A DNA stretch of 64,000 bases from positions 1 to 64,000 of the forward strand of contig JACJGO010000005.1 of the NCBI GenBank assembly GCA_014163555.1. Reading direction: 5' to 3'. Position numbers and translations under genes: made by a program. The notes beneath the pieces are model-generated. The model saw only the letters and a list, made by a program, of their open reading frames with translations, was not told the DNA's origin and made no database searches. The stretch comes from Flavisolibacter longurius. GTDB taxonomy: Bacteria > Bacteroidota > Bacteroidia > Chitinophagales > Chitinophagaceae. Shown here piece by piece: positions 1 through 8,044 of the stretch. How positions within the stretch are numbered: the stretch's first letter is position 1; each line of letters begins with the position of its first letter.

Positions 1-84
1 TGCAACAAATTGTTGAAACAAGTGTTTGCCGTCATGAAAGCAGAAACGCTCTACCAACCTAACTATGCGTCCGTCAGGCCCTAA
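1..84 (+). CDS. IS110-like transposase, C-terminal end only (cut by window edge)
   Basis: Frame 1 is open from the window edge to a TAA at 82-84. It encodes 27 residues containing KLLKQVFAVMK and ending NYASVRP. The 'NKLLKQ-FA-V+' pattern followed by a short tail resembles the C-terminus of IS110/IS116/IS902-family transposases of Bacteroidota. These enzymes combine a RuvC-like DEDD domain with a C-terminal transposase_20 domain and move circular intermediates without inverted repeats. Only the tail is visible, so intactness and family cannot be settled. A recombinase remnant lies 1 kb downstream, which fits an accessory patch. Confidence 0.45.
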   Translation, partial: CNKLLKQVFAVMKAETLYQPNYASVRP

Positions 85-141
85 AAACTGTATTTTTTTC
101 TTGGAAATTTACACAGTTCATGTTGGCTGAAGGGTTAAAAG

Positions 142-915
142 CTAAATGCGTGTTCCAACAAATATTTTTCTGCCTGTTTTTGGATGTAAATAATAAATCT
201 TCAAGGTATCAGAAACGAGTTCAGCAAAGCTCCTTCCAGAAAGAATGTTGCTACCATTACCAAATTGACAGGACTTGTAGCCCATCTCAGGCATTTGACC
301 ATAACTTAGTTCTGGATATTGCCTAGCTTTTTCACTGGTAGTGTCCCTGAATCCTTTAGGGAAGTTGCTGATATAATAAAAGTTTTTTGAGCCAACAATA
401 CTTACATCATATTTAGAACTGTCAAAGTAATCAACCCTGACGGTGAATGTATCGTTCTGGCTTGTAGTAAACGCTCCTTTGTAATGTCCCACCATAGGAC
501 TAATCGTAAGAACAGATTTATCGACTTGCTCGACAACAGTTAGCGTTTTTACACCCTTGTATATACCGCTATCTTGTGGAAAGCATCGCGTATTAGGGGT
601 AGCCCTGCTCACGAATTGAACATTAATCGTTCCCAACAAATTAAAAAAACTTAAAGAAAAGTCGGAAGAGCTAAACTCTCTTGGGTCAGAGCCAATTTTC
701 CAAAGCGTGGATTGATAAGGCTTTAGTGCTACAAAGTTGACATAATTGTCCCTAAAAATGGTATCAGCATAAAAAGCAGTATCACTTAACTGTTCCTTGA
801 AAGCAAATTCAGCTTTAGGTGGCATCATTCCTTCACAAGAATTTGTGTCCTGTTCTTTGCAGCAACTGAACACAAGTGAGGCAATTCCAAAAAATACAAT
901 CACGGAAAGACGCAT
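142..915 (-). CDS. hypothetical lipoprotein
   Basis: This is a 257-residue protein of no family I recognise. A short hydrophobic N-terminus ends in a lipobox-like LVFSCC (Cys18/Cys19), so it should be exported and lipidated. The rest is polar and rich in aromatic residues and beta-prone stretches, with isolated cysteines (for example in CFPQDSG and KSCQFGNG), as in small secreted beta-sandwich lipoproteins of Bacteroidota. It stands alone between a transposase remnant and an integrase remnant, so it may be accessory cargo. No catalytic motif is visible. Confidence 0.6.
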   Translation of the reverse strand: MRLSVIVFFGIASLVFSCCKEQDTNSCEGMMPPKAEFAFKEQLSDTAFYADTIFRDNYVNFVALKPYQSTLWKIGSDPREFSSSDFSLSFFNLLGTINVQFVSRATPNTRCFPQDSGIYKGVKTLTVVEQVDKSVLTISPMVGHYKGAFTTSQNDTFTVRVDYFDSSKYDVSIVGSKNFYYISNFPKGFRDTTSEKARQYPELSYGQMPEMGYKSCQFGNGSNILSGRSFAELVSDTLKIYYLHPKTGRKIFVGTRI

Positions 916-1075
916 GTCGAATCTATAAAGCTTATCAAAATAAACGAACCGGCGATATCCTTTCAGCCAACAGTAGTATTAACGAATAAGCCGAAACTAC
1001 ATTATTTTTCTAACTTGCTCAGGTTCATTACTTACCCCTTTCGTTTTTTGGATAGAAGGGTTTCGTTAATCCAAT

Positions 1076-1252
1076 CTACCCTTCCCGGCTTTTGCCCGCA
1101 TAAAGAGCGTCCAGTGGATTAACAATGGTAATTAATTCTTCCTTTTTCACATGTAAATACCGCTCGGTCGTTTTTATGCTAACATGCCCCAACAGGTCTT
1201 TGATGTAACGAATGTCAATTCCTTTCACCAGCAGATGCATGGCAAAAGAATG
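1076..1252 (-). pseudogene. tyrosine recombinase (phage integrase family), C-terminal remnant
   Basis: The reverse strand from 1252 to the TAG at 1076-1078 reads HSFAMHLLVKG, then DLLGHVSIKTTERYLHV, then a tail ending GKSREG. This is the catalytic end of a XerC/D-type integrase: the HxFAxHLL box, the LLGH histidine and the nucleophilic tyrosine in TERY are present. The preceding LRH arginine motif and everything N-terminal are missing; upstream sequence in the same frame (GPVFPW) does not continue the fold. It is therefore a truncated remnant without its own start, a likely scar of a former integrative element. Confidence 0.75.
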
Positions 1253-1343
1253 CCAGGGGAATACAGGCCCGAATCTTTCCTGATCCCAACCTTTCCATTG
1301 CTTGCAAATTTGCCGCTGCCGGCAGGCGTTTTCTCCCTGTCTT

Positions 1344-1449
1344 CTTCGTACCCGCTTCGTACCTTCTTCGGTGTTTCTTCGGATGGTCTTCGGTTGACAC
1401 CGAAGCGGTACCGAAGAGGGTACGAAGCAGCACCGAAGAACATCCGAAG
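1344..1449. repeat. 11-bp phased CTTCG/CGAAG dyad array
   Basis: CTTCG occurs at 1344, 1355, 1366, 1377 and 1388, and its complement CGAAG at 1401, 1412, 1423, 1434 and 1445. Both arms therefore have an exact 11-bp period around a dyad centre at 1396/1397. The six-base spacers differ. Each right-arm spacer is close to the reverse complement of the left-arm spacer of the same rank (TACCTT/AGGGTA, GTGTTT/CAGCAC, GATGGT/AACATC), a constant offset of 57 bp rather than a simple nested hairpin. Function is unknown. Confidence 0.9.
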
Positions 1450-1481
1450 AAAGGGGTAAACTTCCCAGGAAAAATTACGAT

Positions 1482-1582
1482 GGGCAAAACGGGGCAATTG
1501 GGGGCAAAGAGGGACGAATAAGGGCAACAGGGGGCAAGCGGGTACAAAAATGGGGAAAAGAGGACAGAAAGGGCCAAAAGGG
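1482..1582 (+). repeat. quasi-periodic G-run array, G-quadruplex-prone
   Basis: Runs of two to five G start at 1482, 1491, 1500, 1511, 1522, 1530, 1540, 1552, 1562, 1571 and 1580, about 8-12 bp apart, mostly followed by CAA or ACAA. The first four runs have loops of 6, 5 and 6 bases and satisfy the canonical G3+N1-7 rule for an intramolecular G-quadruplex. The repeat is imperfect and non-coding. It directly follows the CTTCG/CGAAG array. Confidence 0.75.
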
Positions 1583-1717
1583 TACAAACTGGCGGCAAAC
1601 ACTACCTGTCCCCACAAGGGCTGCTTATCTTGGCCAACAGGTACCTCAAAAATCCGTTCTTTGAAAAGGCTAGCCCCAAATAAATCCGGACGTTAGCTTT
1701 CAAAAATGCTGGTAATC

Positions 1718-4165
1718 CTAGAACCATTTGCCCCGGCGCTTGTCCCAAGTTGTAAAGCCCACCTTAAACTGGATAGGGTTGCTGAACTGGTTGGCCACCG
1801 AGGTGGTAACGTAAATGCCTACCTTAAATTTATCCAGGGGATTAAAGGGCGACTGGAACGCTCTTTCCACGCCAAAAAACAGTTCGGCATAACGCAGGTT
1901 CCGTTCCTGGGTAATTAAAAACCCGGTACCGGCAATTTCCCGGAGTTGCAGCTTTTTCAGCAGGGGAATTTTGTTTAGCAAAAAGCCGTTGAACTCGTGC
2001 ACCAGGTGGCCCTCGTAAAACCCTTTGATAGTATGAAAGGTAGAGTCCAGGGCCTGGAAGGAATTGTGCGGGTTCATGAACAGGAAAGGATCGCCCCGGC
2101 GCTGGAATTTGTAATCGATCAGCCTAAGGTCCTTTGTGTTTAAAAAACTCCCTGTTTTTACCGTGTACCGCGATACGCCCAGCAGCCCCATATTAATCTG
2201 CTGCTGAAGGCCTGCCTCCAGGTAGTCAAAGTCCACATCCGAAGCCAGTATGCCCGGTATGCCTTTGCGCCATTCCACGAACAGGGTTGGCCATTTCGAT
2301 CCGAGGATGATCTTTTCCAGCGGTTCTCGGCGGTATTGCTGAAACGGCGTGTACTCCAGCCGCACCTTTCCGTACAGGGCATTGTAAGGCTCAAACGGAA
2401 TGGGCTGGTTGTTGTCCAGCACATCGCCCAGCAGGCTGTCCACCAGCTTTCCGGTTTTGTAATTGCTTACCGACCGGCGCAGGGCCATGCCCAGTTCATT
2501 GCGCAGGAAAAGGCCGTTAGCCAGCTCCAGGCCATGCCCGATACCCACTTCGTTGTTCAGGTAAATGTTACTCCGCTTGATCATGTTGATGTAGGCATCG
2601 CCTTCGAAAATAAACTGGAACTCCCGCTTGGCCGTGATGGTATAATACCCCCGGTTGAAGGGGTTGTACATGCGGTTGATGTCGAAGGATCCGTTCACGT
2701 CTTTGTTGCGCAGGCCATAACTCAGGCTGGCGTTGACAAACAGGTTTTTCCGGCTGGGATAAAACTTCCCATACCCGATAGAGGCATTCAGCCGGCCGCC
2801 GCCAAAGGCAAAGGGCGAATAAAGGGAGATGAGCGGCGGAAGGTACCAGCTCCGCTCTTTCTGCCGGTTGTAAAGCGTTTGGCCAAAAAAGCCGATCTTC
2901 TTCCAGGTAATGCGGCTGATCTCCGCGGCAATGGAATCTTTATAGCGTTCCGTTTGCGTAATGGCAAAAAGCGAATCGCGGTACTGGATAAAATCAGCTT
3001 CCCGTGCCGACAGGGTCTCGCGGCGGGCTTCTTTCCAAAAGGCACTGTCGCGGTGGTAGGCCTTTTCCGTGGTCAGGCTCACCTCATTGCCAAAATGCCG
3101 GCGGGGAAAGGTTTTATTCAGTTCATAATCGGAATAATTTACAACCGTCTGGCCCGTAATGCGCTTGTTGCGGCCATCGGCATAATAGGTGAATTTCTGC
3201 TGGTTCAGCATCCAGGCCCTGTTGTCGAAATAATCGTACTGCTGTTCCACTTCGAAAAATGAGTGCTCCTGCAGGTGGTATTGCGGAAAGCGAAACCGGA
3301 CATACAGAATGTTCCAGGTGCTGTCCGAAACCGTCAGTTCGCCTTCCACCGTGGCGTTGGTGAGGGCCCGGGGTTTTACCGAAATGGTGTACAGCTTTTC
3401 GCGGCCGCGGCGTTCAATGCGGATGGTTTTAAATTTATAGGCAATCAACCCTGTATTACTTACCGGCGATACAAATGGGGTAGGGGAGATACGCGGAACC
3501 GAAATAAGGTTGTTGTAAAAATTAAAATCCCCATCGGTGGTGGTGGTATAAAACAATAGCTTATCGGGACCACTTGTTTTTACACCCAGCCGCTCTTCTT
3601 TGATACGGTTGGCGGCATCCTTGTCCACCTTCAACAGAATTTCTTTGATGACGGAAACGGTGGGTTCGGCCGTTTCCTGGCCTTTCCCGGTAAACGTAGA
3701 GTCCTGCTGCACTGCCTTTATATAGGCTTTGTAAGAATAGGATTTCACCACGCTGCTCACACTGTCTTTTTTCTCCACCAGGGTTTTCATGATCTCGTCG
3801 GCGCGGTCCTTCAGTTTAACTTTGATCACCACCTCCGACAGCGTGGTCTTTTCTTCGTCGTCCTGGAGAATAACGTTCTGCAGAATCTCCTCGTTCACCA
3901 CCACAGGAAGAATAGTGGTTTTGTAACCCACCATGCTCACTACAATCTCATAGGTGCCTTTGGAAATAAACAGCTCGTAGCTGCCGTCATCTTTGGAAAG
4001 CGTTCCCACGGAGGAGGTTTTCAGGTGTACGCTAACGTTAGCCAGCGGTTCCATTTTGCTGTTGGTGATCTTTCCATAAACCTTTACAACCTGGGCCTGC
4101 AGGCCGGTAGCAAAAGCCAGGGATAAAAAAAGGAGAAAAAGCGCTTTGCGCAGATACGGTGGCAT
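1718..4165 (-). CDS. DUF5686 / CarboxypepD_reg-like outer-membrane protein
   Basis: The 815-residue protein has a signal peptide ending around LQAQ, then a carboxypeptidase-regulatory-like Ig fold (about residues 25-110; GKITNSKMEPLANVSV, SVGTLSKDDGSYEL, VSMVGYKT), then a long DUF5686 region. The C-terminal half has alternating beta-strand patterns with frequent aromatic residues and ends in WDKRRGKWF, which fits an outer-membrane beta-barrel with a terminal aromatic residue. Proteins of this family are common in Bacteroidota outer membranes and resemble TonB-dependent transporters without a plug; the substrate is unknown. It is a single gene, with no SusD partner nearby. Confidence 0.85.
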   Translation of the reverse strand: MPPYLRKALFLLFLSLAFATGLQAQVVKVYGKITNSKMEPLANVSVHLKTSSVGTLSKDDGSYELFISKGTYEIVVSMVGYKTTILPVVVNEEILQNVILQDDEEKTTLSEVVIKVKLKDRADEIMKTLVEKKDSVSSVVKSYSYKAYIKAVQQDSTFTGKGQETAEPTVSVIKEILLKVDKDAANRIKEERLGVKTSGPDKLLFYTTTTDGDFNFYNNLISVPRISPTPFVSPVSNTGLIAYKFKTIRIERRGREKLYTISVKPRALTNATVEGELTVSDSTWNILYVRFRFPQYHLQEHSFFEVEQQYDYFDNRAWMLNQQKFTYYADGRNKRITGQTVVNYSDYELNKTFPRRHFGNEVSLTTEKAYHRDSAFWKEARRETLSAREADFIQYRDSLFAITQTERYKDSIAAEISRITWKKIGFFGQTLYNRQKERSWYLPPLISLYSPFAFGGGRLNASIGYGKFYPSRKNLFVNASLSYGLRNKDVNGSFDINRMYNPFNRGYYTITAKREFQFIFEGDAYINMIKRSNIYLNNEVGIGHGLELANGLFLRNELGMALRRSVSNYKTGKLVDSLLGDVLDNNQPIPFEPYNALYGKVRLEYTPFQQYRREPLEKIILGSKWPTLFVEWRKGIPGILASDVDFDYLEAGLQQQINMGLLGVSRYTVKTGSFLNTKDLRLIDYKFQRRGDPFLFMNPHNSFQALDSTFHTIKGFYEGHLVHEFNGFLLNKIPLLKKLQLREIAGTGFLITQERNLRYAELFFGVERAFQSPFNPLDKFKVGIYVTTSVANQFSNPIQFKVGFTTWDKRRGKWF

Positions 4166-4348
4166 CGGGCAAAATTCACTTTTTTATGGCCGGGTCCACC
4201 TTAAGCAGTTCTTAAAATTTGGGGAAACTGCCTTTGCGAAAAACAAACTGTCGCCGGTTTAATTTTTAAAAACCATTCATCAATTTACAGCGCCGCTCAG
4301 GCAAAATTTGTCGAGCCATTGGTGCGCCGAAAATTGATTTTGCTTTTG

Positions 4349-4648
4349 TTAAATCTTGCCTTCGTACAAGCGCAACCGGGTCCGCAAACTGTTTACTTCC
4401 TGCTGCAGGCTTTCCACTTTACTGAGCAGGTGGTAAATGGCATCGATGCCTTCAAGGTTGATGTGAAGGTCATAATGCAGGCGCACCAATTTTTCCAGCG
4501 CCTCCAGTTGTGCCGGCGAAAGCAGCAGGTCGTCTTCCGTTGCTTCTGCTTCCACCAGGCCGTAGTCACGCAGGGCCTGTACAAACGTGATCTCGATCTG
4601 GTGATGCCGGCAAAAGGCCTGGGCCGAATAAAAATGGGTTTCTTCCAT
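4349..4648 (-). CDS. cbpM: CbpM-type chaperone modulator
   Basis: This 99-residue protein has the MerR-like layout of CbpM. Residues 7-36 look like a winged-helix recognition region (YSAQAFCRHHQIEITFVQAL), followed by an LSPAQLEALEKLVRLHYDL helix and a C-terminal coiled coil (VESLQQEVNSLRTRLRL). In gamma-proteobacteria CbpM binds the J domain of CbpA and inhibits its co-chaperone and DNA-binding activities. It lies directly after the cbpA-like gene on the same strand with a 6-bp gap, the usual cbpA-cbpM arrangement, so an operon is likely. Confidence 0.85.
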   Translation of the reverse strand: MEETHFYSAQAFCRHHQIEITFVQALRDYGLVEAEATEDDLLLSPAQLEALEKLVRLHYDLHINLEGIDAIYHLLSKVESLQQEVNSLRTRLRLYEGKI

Positions 4649-4654
4649 GGCAGG

Positions 4655-5557
4655 TTATTTTTGTAAACGGGCCAGTTGGCCGAAAAGCTCTTTTTCTTTT
4701 TCGGAAAGCGTTGTGGGAATGCTGATGTGAAAGCGAACATAGAGGTCGCCCTTTTCTCCTTCCTTTTTATACACCGGGAAACCTTTTCCTTTCACTCGTA
4801 ACGTGCTGTCGTTTTGGGTGCCCGGCGCCACTTTCAGCTTTATTTTTCCTTCCAGGGTGTCCACGGTGGTTTCGCCGCCCAATACAGCCGTGTACAGGTC
4901 TAGGATTGCCGTGGTGTAAAGATCATTTCCCAGCCTTTTAAATGTGGGGTCTTCCTTTACCCGGAAGGTTATGTAAAGGTCTCCGGCAGGGCCGCCGTTT
5001 ACACCGGGTGCACCGTATCCCTTGAGCCGGATCTTTTGGCCATCTTCCGCACCGGCGGGGATGGTAATGCGTACTTTTTTGTCGTTGATGGTAAGCGTTT
5101 GCTGGTGGGTGGCGGCGGCATTCCGAAGTCCCAGTACCAATTCTGCCTGGTAATCCTGGCCTTTAAAGCCAGTACGACTTTGCCGGTGGCCACCACCGCC
5201 AAACATGGACTGAAAAAAATCGGAGAAACCATCAAAATCGTCGGAGCTGAAATGGCCGCCATATTCCCCTTCGCCAAAATTAGGATAACCGCTACCGCGC
5301 TGTTGTTTGCGGGCCTGTTCAAACTGTTCGGCGTGTTTCCAGTCCTTGCCGTACTGGTCGTATTTTTTGCGCTTTTCCGGGTCGCTCAGCACTTCATTGG
5401 CCTCGTTGATCTGCTGGAAACGTTTGTGGGCTTCGGCATCATTCGGGTTCAGGTCGGGATGATACTTGCGGGCCAGTTTGCGGTAGGCCTTTTTCACCTC
5501 ATCGTCCGAAGCGTTTTTGTCGATGCCGAGAATTTTATAGTAGTCAACAAATTCCAT
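4655..5557 (-). CDS. cbpA: CbpA/DnaJ class II co-chaperone
   Basis: The 300-residue protein starts with a J domain (residues 5-70) carrying the HPD motif at 33-35, which stimulates DnaK ATPase. A Gly/Phe-rich linker follows (about 85-130, [14 protein letters not shown]), then the two beta-barrel substrate-binding domains of DnaJ_C ([38 protein letters not shown]). There is no CxxCxGxG zinc finger, so it is class II (CbpA-like) rather than DnaJ. The length matches CbpA, and cbpM follows. Confidence 0.92.
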   Translation of the reverse strand: MEFVDYYKILGIDKNASDDEVKKAYRKLARKYHPDLNPNDAEAHKRFQQINEANEVLSDPEKRKKYDQYGKDWKHAEQFEQARKQQRGSGYPNFGEGEYGGHFSSDDFDGFSDFFQSMFGGGGHRQSRTGFKGQDYQAELVLGLRNAAATHQQTLTINDKKVRITIPAGAEDGQKIRLKGYGAPGVNGGPAGDLYITFRVKEDPTFKRLGNDLYTTAILDLYTAVLGGETTVDTLEGKIKLKVAPGTQNDSTLRVKGKGFPVYKKEGEKGDLYVRFHISIPTTLSEKEKELFGQLARLQK

Positions 5558-5648
5558 CGCCGTTTCGTTTTAAGGTTTGGATGAAAAATGCATTCTGTTG
5601 TGAAAAACGAAAACCAGTTTTTTAATAAAGGACAGGAGCGGATCGTAG

Positions 5649-6074
5649 TTAAAACCGGTTCGCCACTTCCACCTGGTACATTTCGTGCAGCAACCGCTGC
5701 ACCGCCATGCTTTCTGCTTCGTTCACATACAGCAGGCCGGCTAGCTTATTCAGCAGGATCTCTTCACCAAACGACACACGGTTGTTGCGGTAAACAATCT
5801 CCGCACAAAAAGCAAACAGGGCCATCCGGTAAGTCGCATCAATGGCATGAATGAGGAAAATAAGATAGCCCGTTTCATCCGAAATCTGCCTGTAATACGA
5901 CTGGTAAGATTTCATTTCTTCTTTCAGGTTCAGTTCCTTGTTAACGCCTTTGGCCACAAAGGAGGCGGAAATAAAATCCAGTTCTTCTTCCTGCATTTCG
6001 CCATCCTTGAGACAGCAATGAAAGGCCAGGTGAACCAGTGCCTGGTCGGAGGTATTGATCGCTTCACGGTACAT
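5649..6074 (-). CDS. TerB-like helical protein
   Basis: The 141-residue protein is all-helical by composition and has the TerB-like opening LVHLAFHCCLKDGEMQEEELDFI, in which an acidic pair follows a 'hA..DG.h...E...h' pattern, and a second similar half (ALFAFCAEIVYRNNRVSFGEEILLNKLAGLL). TerB folds bind metal through clustered acids and occur in stress-response proteins, but the acidic signature here is degenerate, so the assignment rests on overall pattern only. It sits 90 bp upstream of cbpA on the same strand and could be co-transcribed. Confidence 0.55.
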   Translation of the reverse strand: MYREAINTSDQALVHLAFHCCLKDGEMQEEELDFISASFVAKGVNKELNLKEEMKSYQSYYRQISDETGYLIFLIHAIDATYRMALFAFCAEIVYRNNRVSFGEEILLNKLAGLLYVNEAESMAVQRLLHEMYQVEVANRF

Positions 6075-6329
6075 TGATAAATCCCTTTTTTGTGAAGGTA
6101 AACAGGAAGCGATAAACTTTTGACAGGTTTCCTACATCCGGTTATTATCAATTTGCAAACTTGCTGGTTCCATTGACAAAATAGCCTTTTCCTGTAGGGT
6201 GATTTGCAGATACTGTAGTGTTTTTGCACACAAAACACAGTTGAATTATAGGCTGAAGTTCGGCTACAAACAAAAAGGGACGGGCATTGGAGAGGAACCG
6301 GCATTGTGCCACATCCTGCCGAAAGAGGC

Positions 6330-6337
6330 TATCTTTG
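6330..6337 (+). promoter_or_regulatory. -7 promoter box (TATCTTTG) for doxX-like gene
   Basis: Exact match to the Bacteroidota -7 consensus TAnnTTTG. Transcription would start near 6342, leaving a leader of about 33 nt before the ATG at 6375 and ruling out the longer in-frame start at 6306. Confidence 0.6.
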
Positions 6338-6374
6338 TGAAAGCTCTTTATTTCTTCATTTAAAACATTGCTAT

Positions 6375-6809
6375 ATGAATGCCATTCAGCGTATAGAACA
6401 GTGGGGCGAATCCCATCATCCCCGTTACCTGGACATAGTGCGTATAGCGTTGGGTGTTTTCCTTATTATAAAAGGCGTGGAGTTTGCCAACAACAGCAAT
6501 ACGCTTTCGGCCCTTGTTGCCCGCCAGGTTTCGTTCAGCGGTTTTTTACTTCTCCTGCTTACCCACTACATCATCTTTGCGCATATTGCCGGCGGCTTTC
6601 TTATTGCCATTGGCCTGCTTACCCGGCTCTCCTGCATTGTGCAATTACCGATACTGGTGGGAGCCATATTTATGGTGAACTGGGATGTGACCGAGCATTT
6701 TGGCAGCCTGCTCCTGACGCTGGTGGTGTTGGCGTTGCTGGTGCTATTTGCCATTGTAGGCAACGGACCCTGGTCGCTGGAACAGGCCTTTGAAAAAGAC
6801 GACCGGTAG
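6375..6809 (+). CDS. DoxX family membrane protein
   Basis: From the ATG at 6375 the product is 144 residues with four hydrophobic segments. The first is IVRIALGVFLIIKGVEF, the conserved DoxX first helix, and the third ends in GLLTRLSC, also typical of the family. DoxX/DoxD-like proteins are small inner-membrane proteins linked to quinone-dependent redox chemistry or respiration in some species; the substrate here is unknown. The longer frame from 6306 adds 23 polar residues lying upstream of the likely promoter box, so I chose 6375. Confidence 0.82.
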   Translation: MNAIQRIEQWGESHHPRYLDIVRIALGVFLIIKGVEFANNSNTLSALVARQVSFSGFLLLLLTHYIIFAHIAGGFLIAIGLLTRLSCIVQLPILVGAIFMVNWDVTEHFGSLLLTLVVLALLVLFAIVGNGPWSLEQAFEKDDR

Positions 6810-6842
6810 GATCCCGGAGCGGTTATCTTAACAGGATAAAAA

Positions 6843-6865
6843 TACAGGCAGCAATCCTGCCTGTA
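6843..6865. terminator. hairpin between convergent genes
   Basis: A nine-bp perfect stem (TACAGGCAG/CTGCCTGTA) with a 5-nt loop lies between the ends of the DoxX gene and the DUF1028 gene. Adjacent T-richness is modest, so it is a probable bidirectional terminator. Confidence 0.6.
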
Positions 6866-6878
6866 ACCTTCTCTATCG

Positions 6879-7871
6879 CTATAAGGAGGGGTTGATCAGC
6901 TTTTGAAAGTCTGCGTCCTTCACGGTCAGCAGGCCGGCTTTGGGCAGGCGCCTTGTCAGATCTTTCCAGTTTTTATCTTTCAGGTAAATGCGCTTCAGCA
7001 TGGCAGCAGCTTTGGTGACCTCTCCCTTGTTGGCCAGGGTAATGGCGGTCCAGTATTGCATCTCCAGGTTTTGCGGAAACATTTTCATGGCAGTGTTGTA
7101 GGCTTCCATTGCTTTTGGCATGTCGCCTTTTTCCACGGCCACATCACCGGCATTCATATGCTCGTAGGCAACCTGAAGGGTGTACAACCGGCGCAGCTCT
7201 TTCAGGGGCAGGGCAGCATCCTCCACCCGCAGGTCCACCAGCCGTTCATTCCAGGGTTCCCCTTTTGACCGTGTCGGAACCACGAGCAAGGCAGCCGATT
7301 GTTTGCCGCGAATATCGCCACCGCTGCTTTCGGCGGCTTCCAAGGCCAGCAACATGCGGTCGGCCAGCGGCCTGCCCTTGCTTTTTTCAAAGGCAGCGGC
7401 CATGGCGGCAGGCACTTTATTGGTCAGCATCATATTGGCCTGCACGGAAAACTGGGCGCCTTTTAAATGCCCTGCAAATTCAATACAGCCTTTTCCCGTG
7501 TGTACGGCAACGTTACCCATGGTATCCACAATGGCCACCTGCCGCACCTCCCGCCCTTCGTCGGTGGCCAGCAGGCTGTCCAATGCCTGCTGTGCCGTGA
7601 GGCCGCTTTTCAACAGGGCCAATCCGCGAGGCCCGAAGGATTTGTTGGTGAACGATTGTGTGGCAATGGCTCCCACACCGGCTTCGGCCCAGCTAACTGC
7701 TGTACCCACCGAAAACCAGTGGCTTTGCACCGCTACCGCCAGCTCCCCGGTTTCGGGGTCCCTGGCTACAATGGAATAGGTATGCGCCAGGGGCGATTCT
7801 GTTTGGTAAACCTGTGCCTGCAGGCCTATTTGAACAAATCCCAGGAGGGAGAGGAAGAGGATCTTTTTCAT
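6879..7871 (-). CDS. secreted DUF1028 protein with C-terminal TPR-like helices
   Basis: The 330-residue protein has a signal peptide (MKKILFLSLLGFVQIGLQAQ) followed by a DUF1028 domain. Recognisable pieces are THTYSIVARDPETGELAVAVQSHWFSVG-type N-terminal strands, AGVGAIATQSFTN and GLTAQQALDSLLATDEGREVRQVAIVD. DUF1028 resembles the N-terminal-nucleophile hydrolase fold, but its substrate is unknown. Residues about 235-310 form TPR-like helices (AYEHMNAGDVAVEKGDMPKA, AYNTAMKMFP), a common C-terminal extension in secreted Bacteroidota members. It is single-gene and convergent with the DoxX gene. Confidence 0.87.
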   Translation of the reverse strand: MKKILFLSLLGFVQIGLQAQVYQTESPLAHTYSIVARDPETGELAVAVQSHWFSVGTAVSWAEAGVGAIATQSFTNKSFGPRGLALLKSGLTAQQALDSLLATDEGREVRQVAIVDTMGNVAVHTGKGCIEFAGHLKGAQFSVQANMMLTNKVPAAMAAAFEKSKGRPLADRMLLALEAAESSGGDIRGKQSAALLVVPTRSKGEPWNERLVDLRVEDAALPLKELRRLYTLQVAYEHMNAGDVAVEKGDMPKAMEAYNTAMKMFPQNLEMQYWTAITLANKGEVTKAAAMLKRIYLKDKNWKDLTRRLPKAGLLTVKDADFQKLINPSL

Positions 7872-8044
7872 GTGTTTGTGTTCGATTCCAAGATACGATG
7901 GAATGGTGAGGGATGAGAGGTGAATGGTGGGTAGGAAGGTTTATTTTCTATTGGATTCGATCCCTTCTTCAACCTACATACATCAATAGTACATAGCTGA
8001 TTCCCCTAAGGGCTGGCTGGCGTATTAATTGATGAAATGTTTGC

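Larger units (their letters stand above)
916..1717. other. gene-poor accessory stretch
   Basis: This 800-bp stretch has no convincing intact gene. It contains, in order, a tyrosine-recombinase 3' remnant (1076-1252), an 11-bp phased CTTCG/CGAAG dyad array (1344-1449) and a G-run array (1482-1582). Open frames crossing the arrays on both strands translate to low-complexity Pro/Leu/Phe or Arg/Tyr strings created by the repeats, and I do not call them genes. Confidence 0.7.

Noticed and set aside
1344-1449. Possible CRISPR array
   Set aside because: The units are 11 bp with 5-bp conserved cores and invert at the centre. There are no 25-40 bp repeats, unique spacers or cas genes.
1184-1617. Overlapping open frames of 91-130 aa on both strands
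   Set aside because: They are created by the 11-bp and G-run repeats; their translations are low-complexity and show no start signal or protein-like pattern.
2336-3262. 308-aa frame on the + strand
   Set aside because: It is antisense to the well-supported DUF5686 gene and shows no family motif.
5036-5584. 182-aa hydrophobic frame on the + strand
   Set aside because: It is a shadow of cbpA; its hydrophobicity is a complement effect of charged codons.
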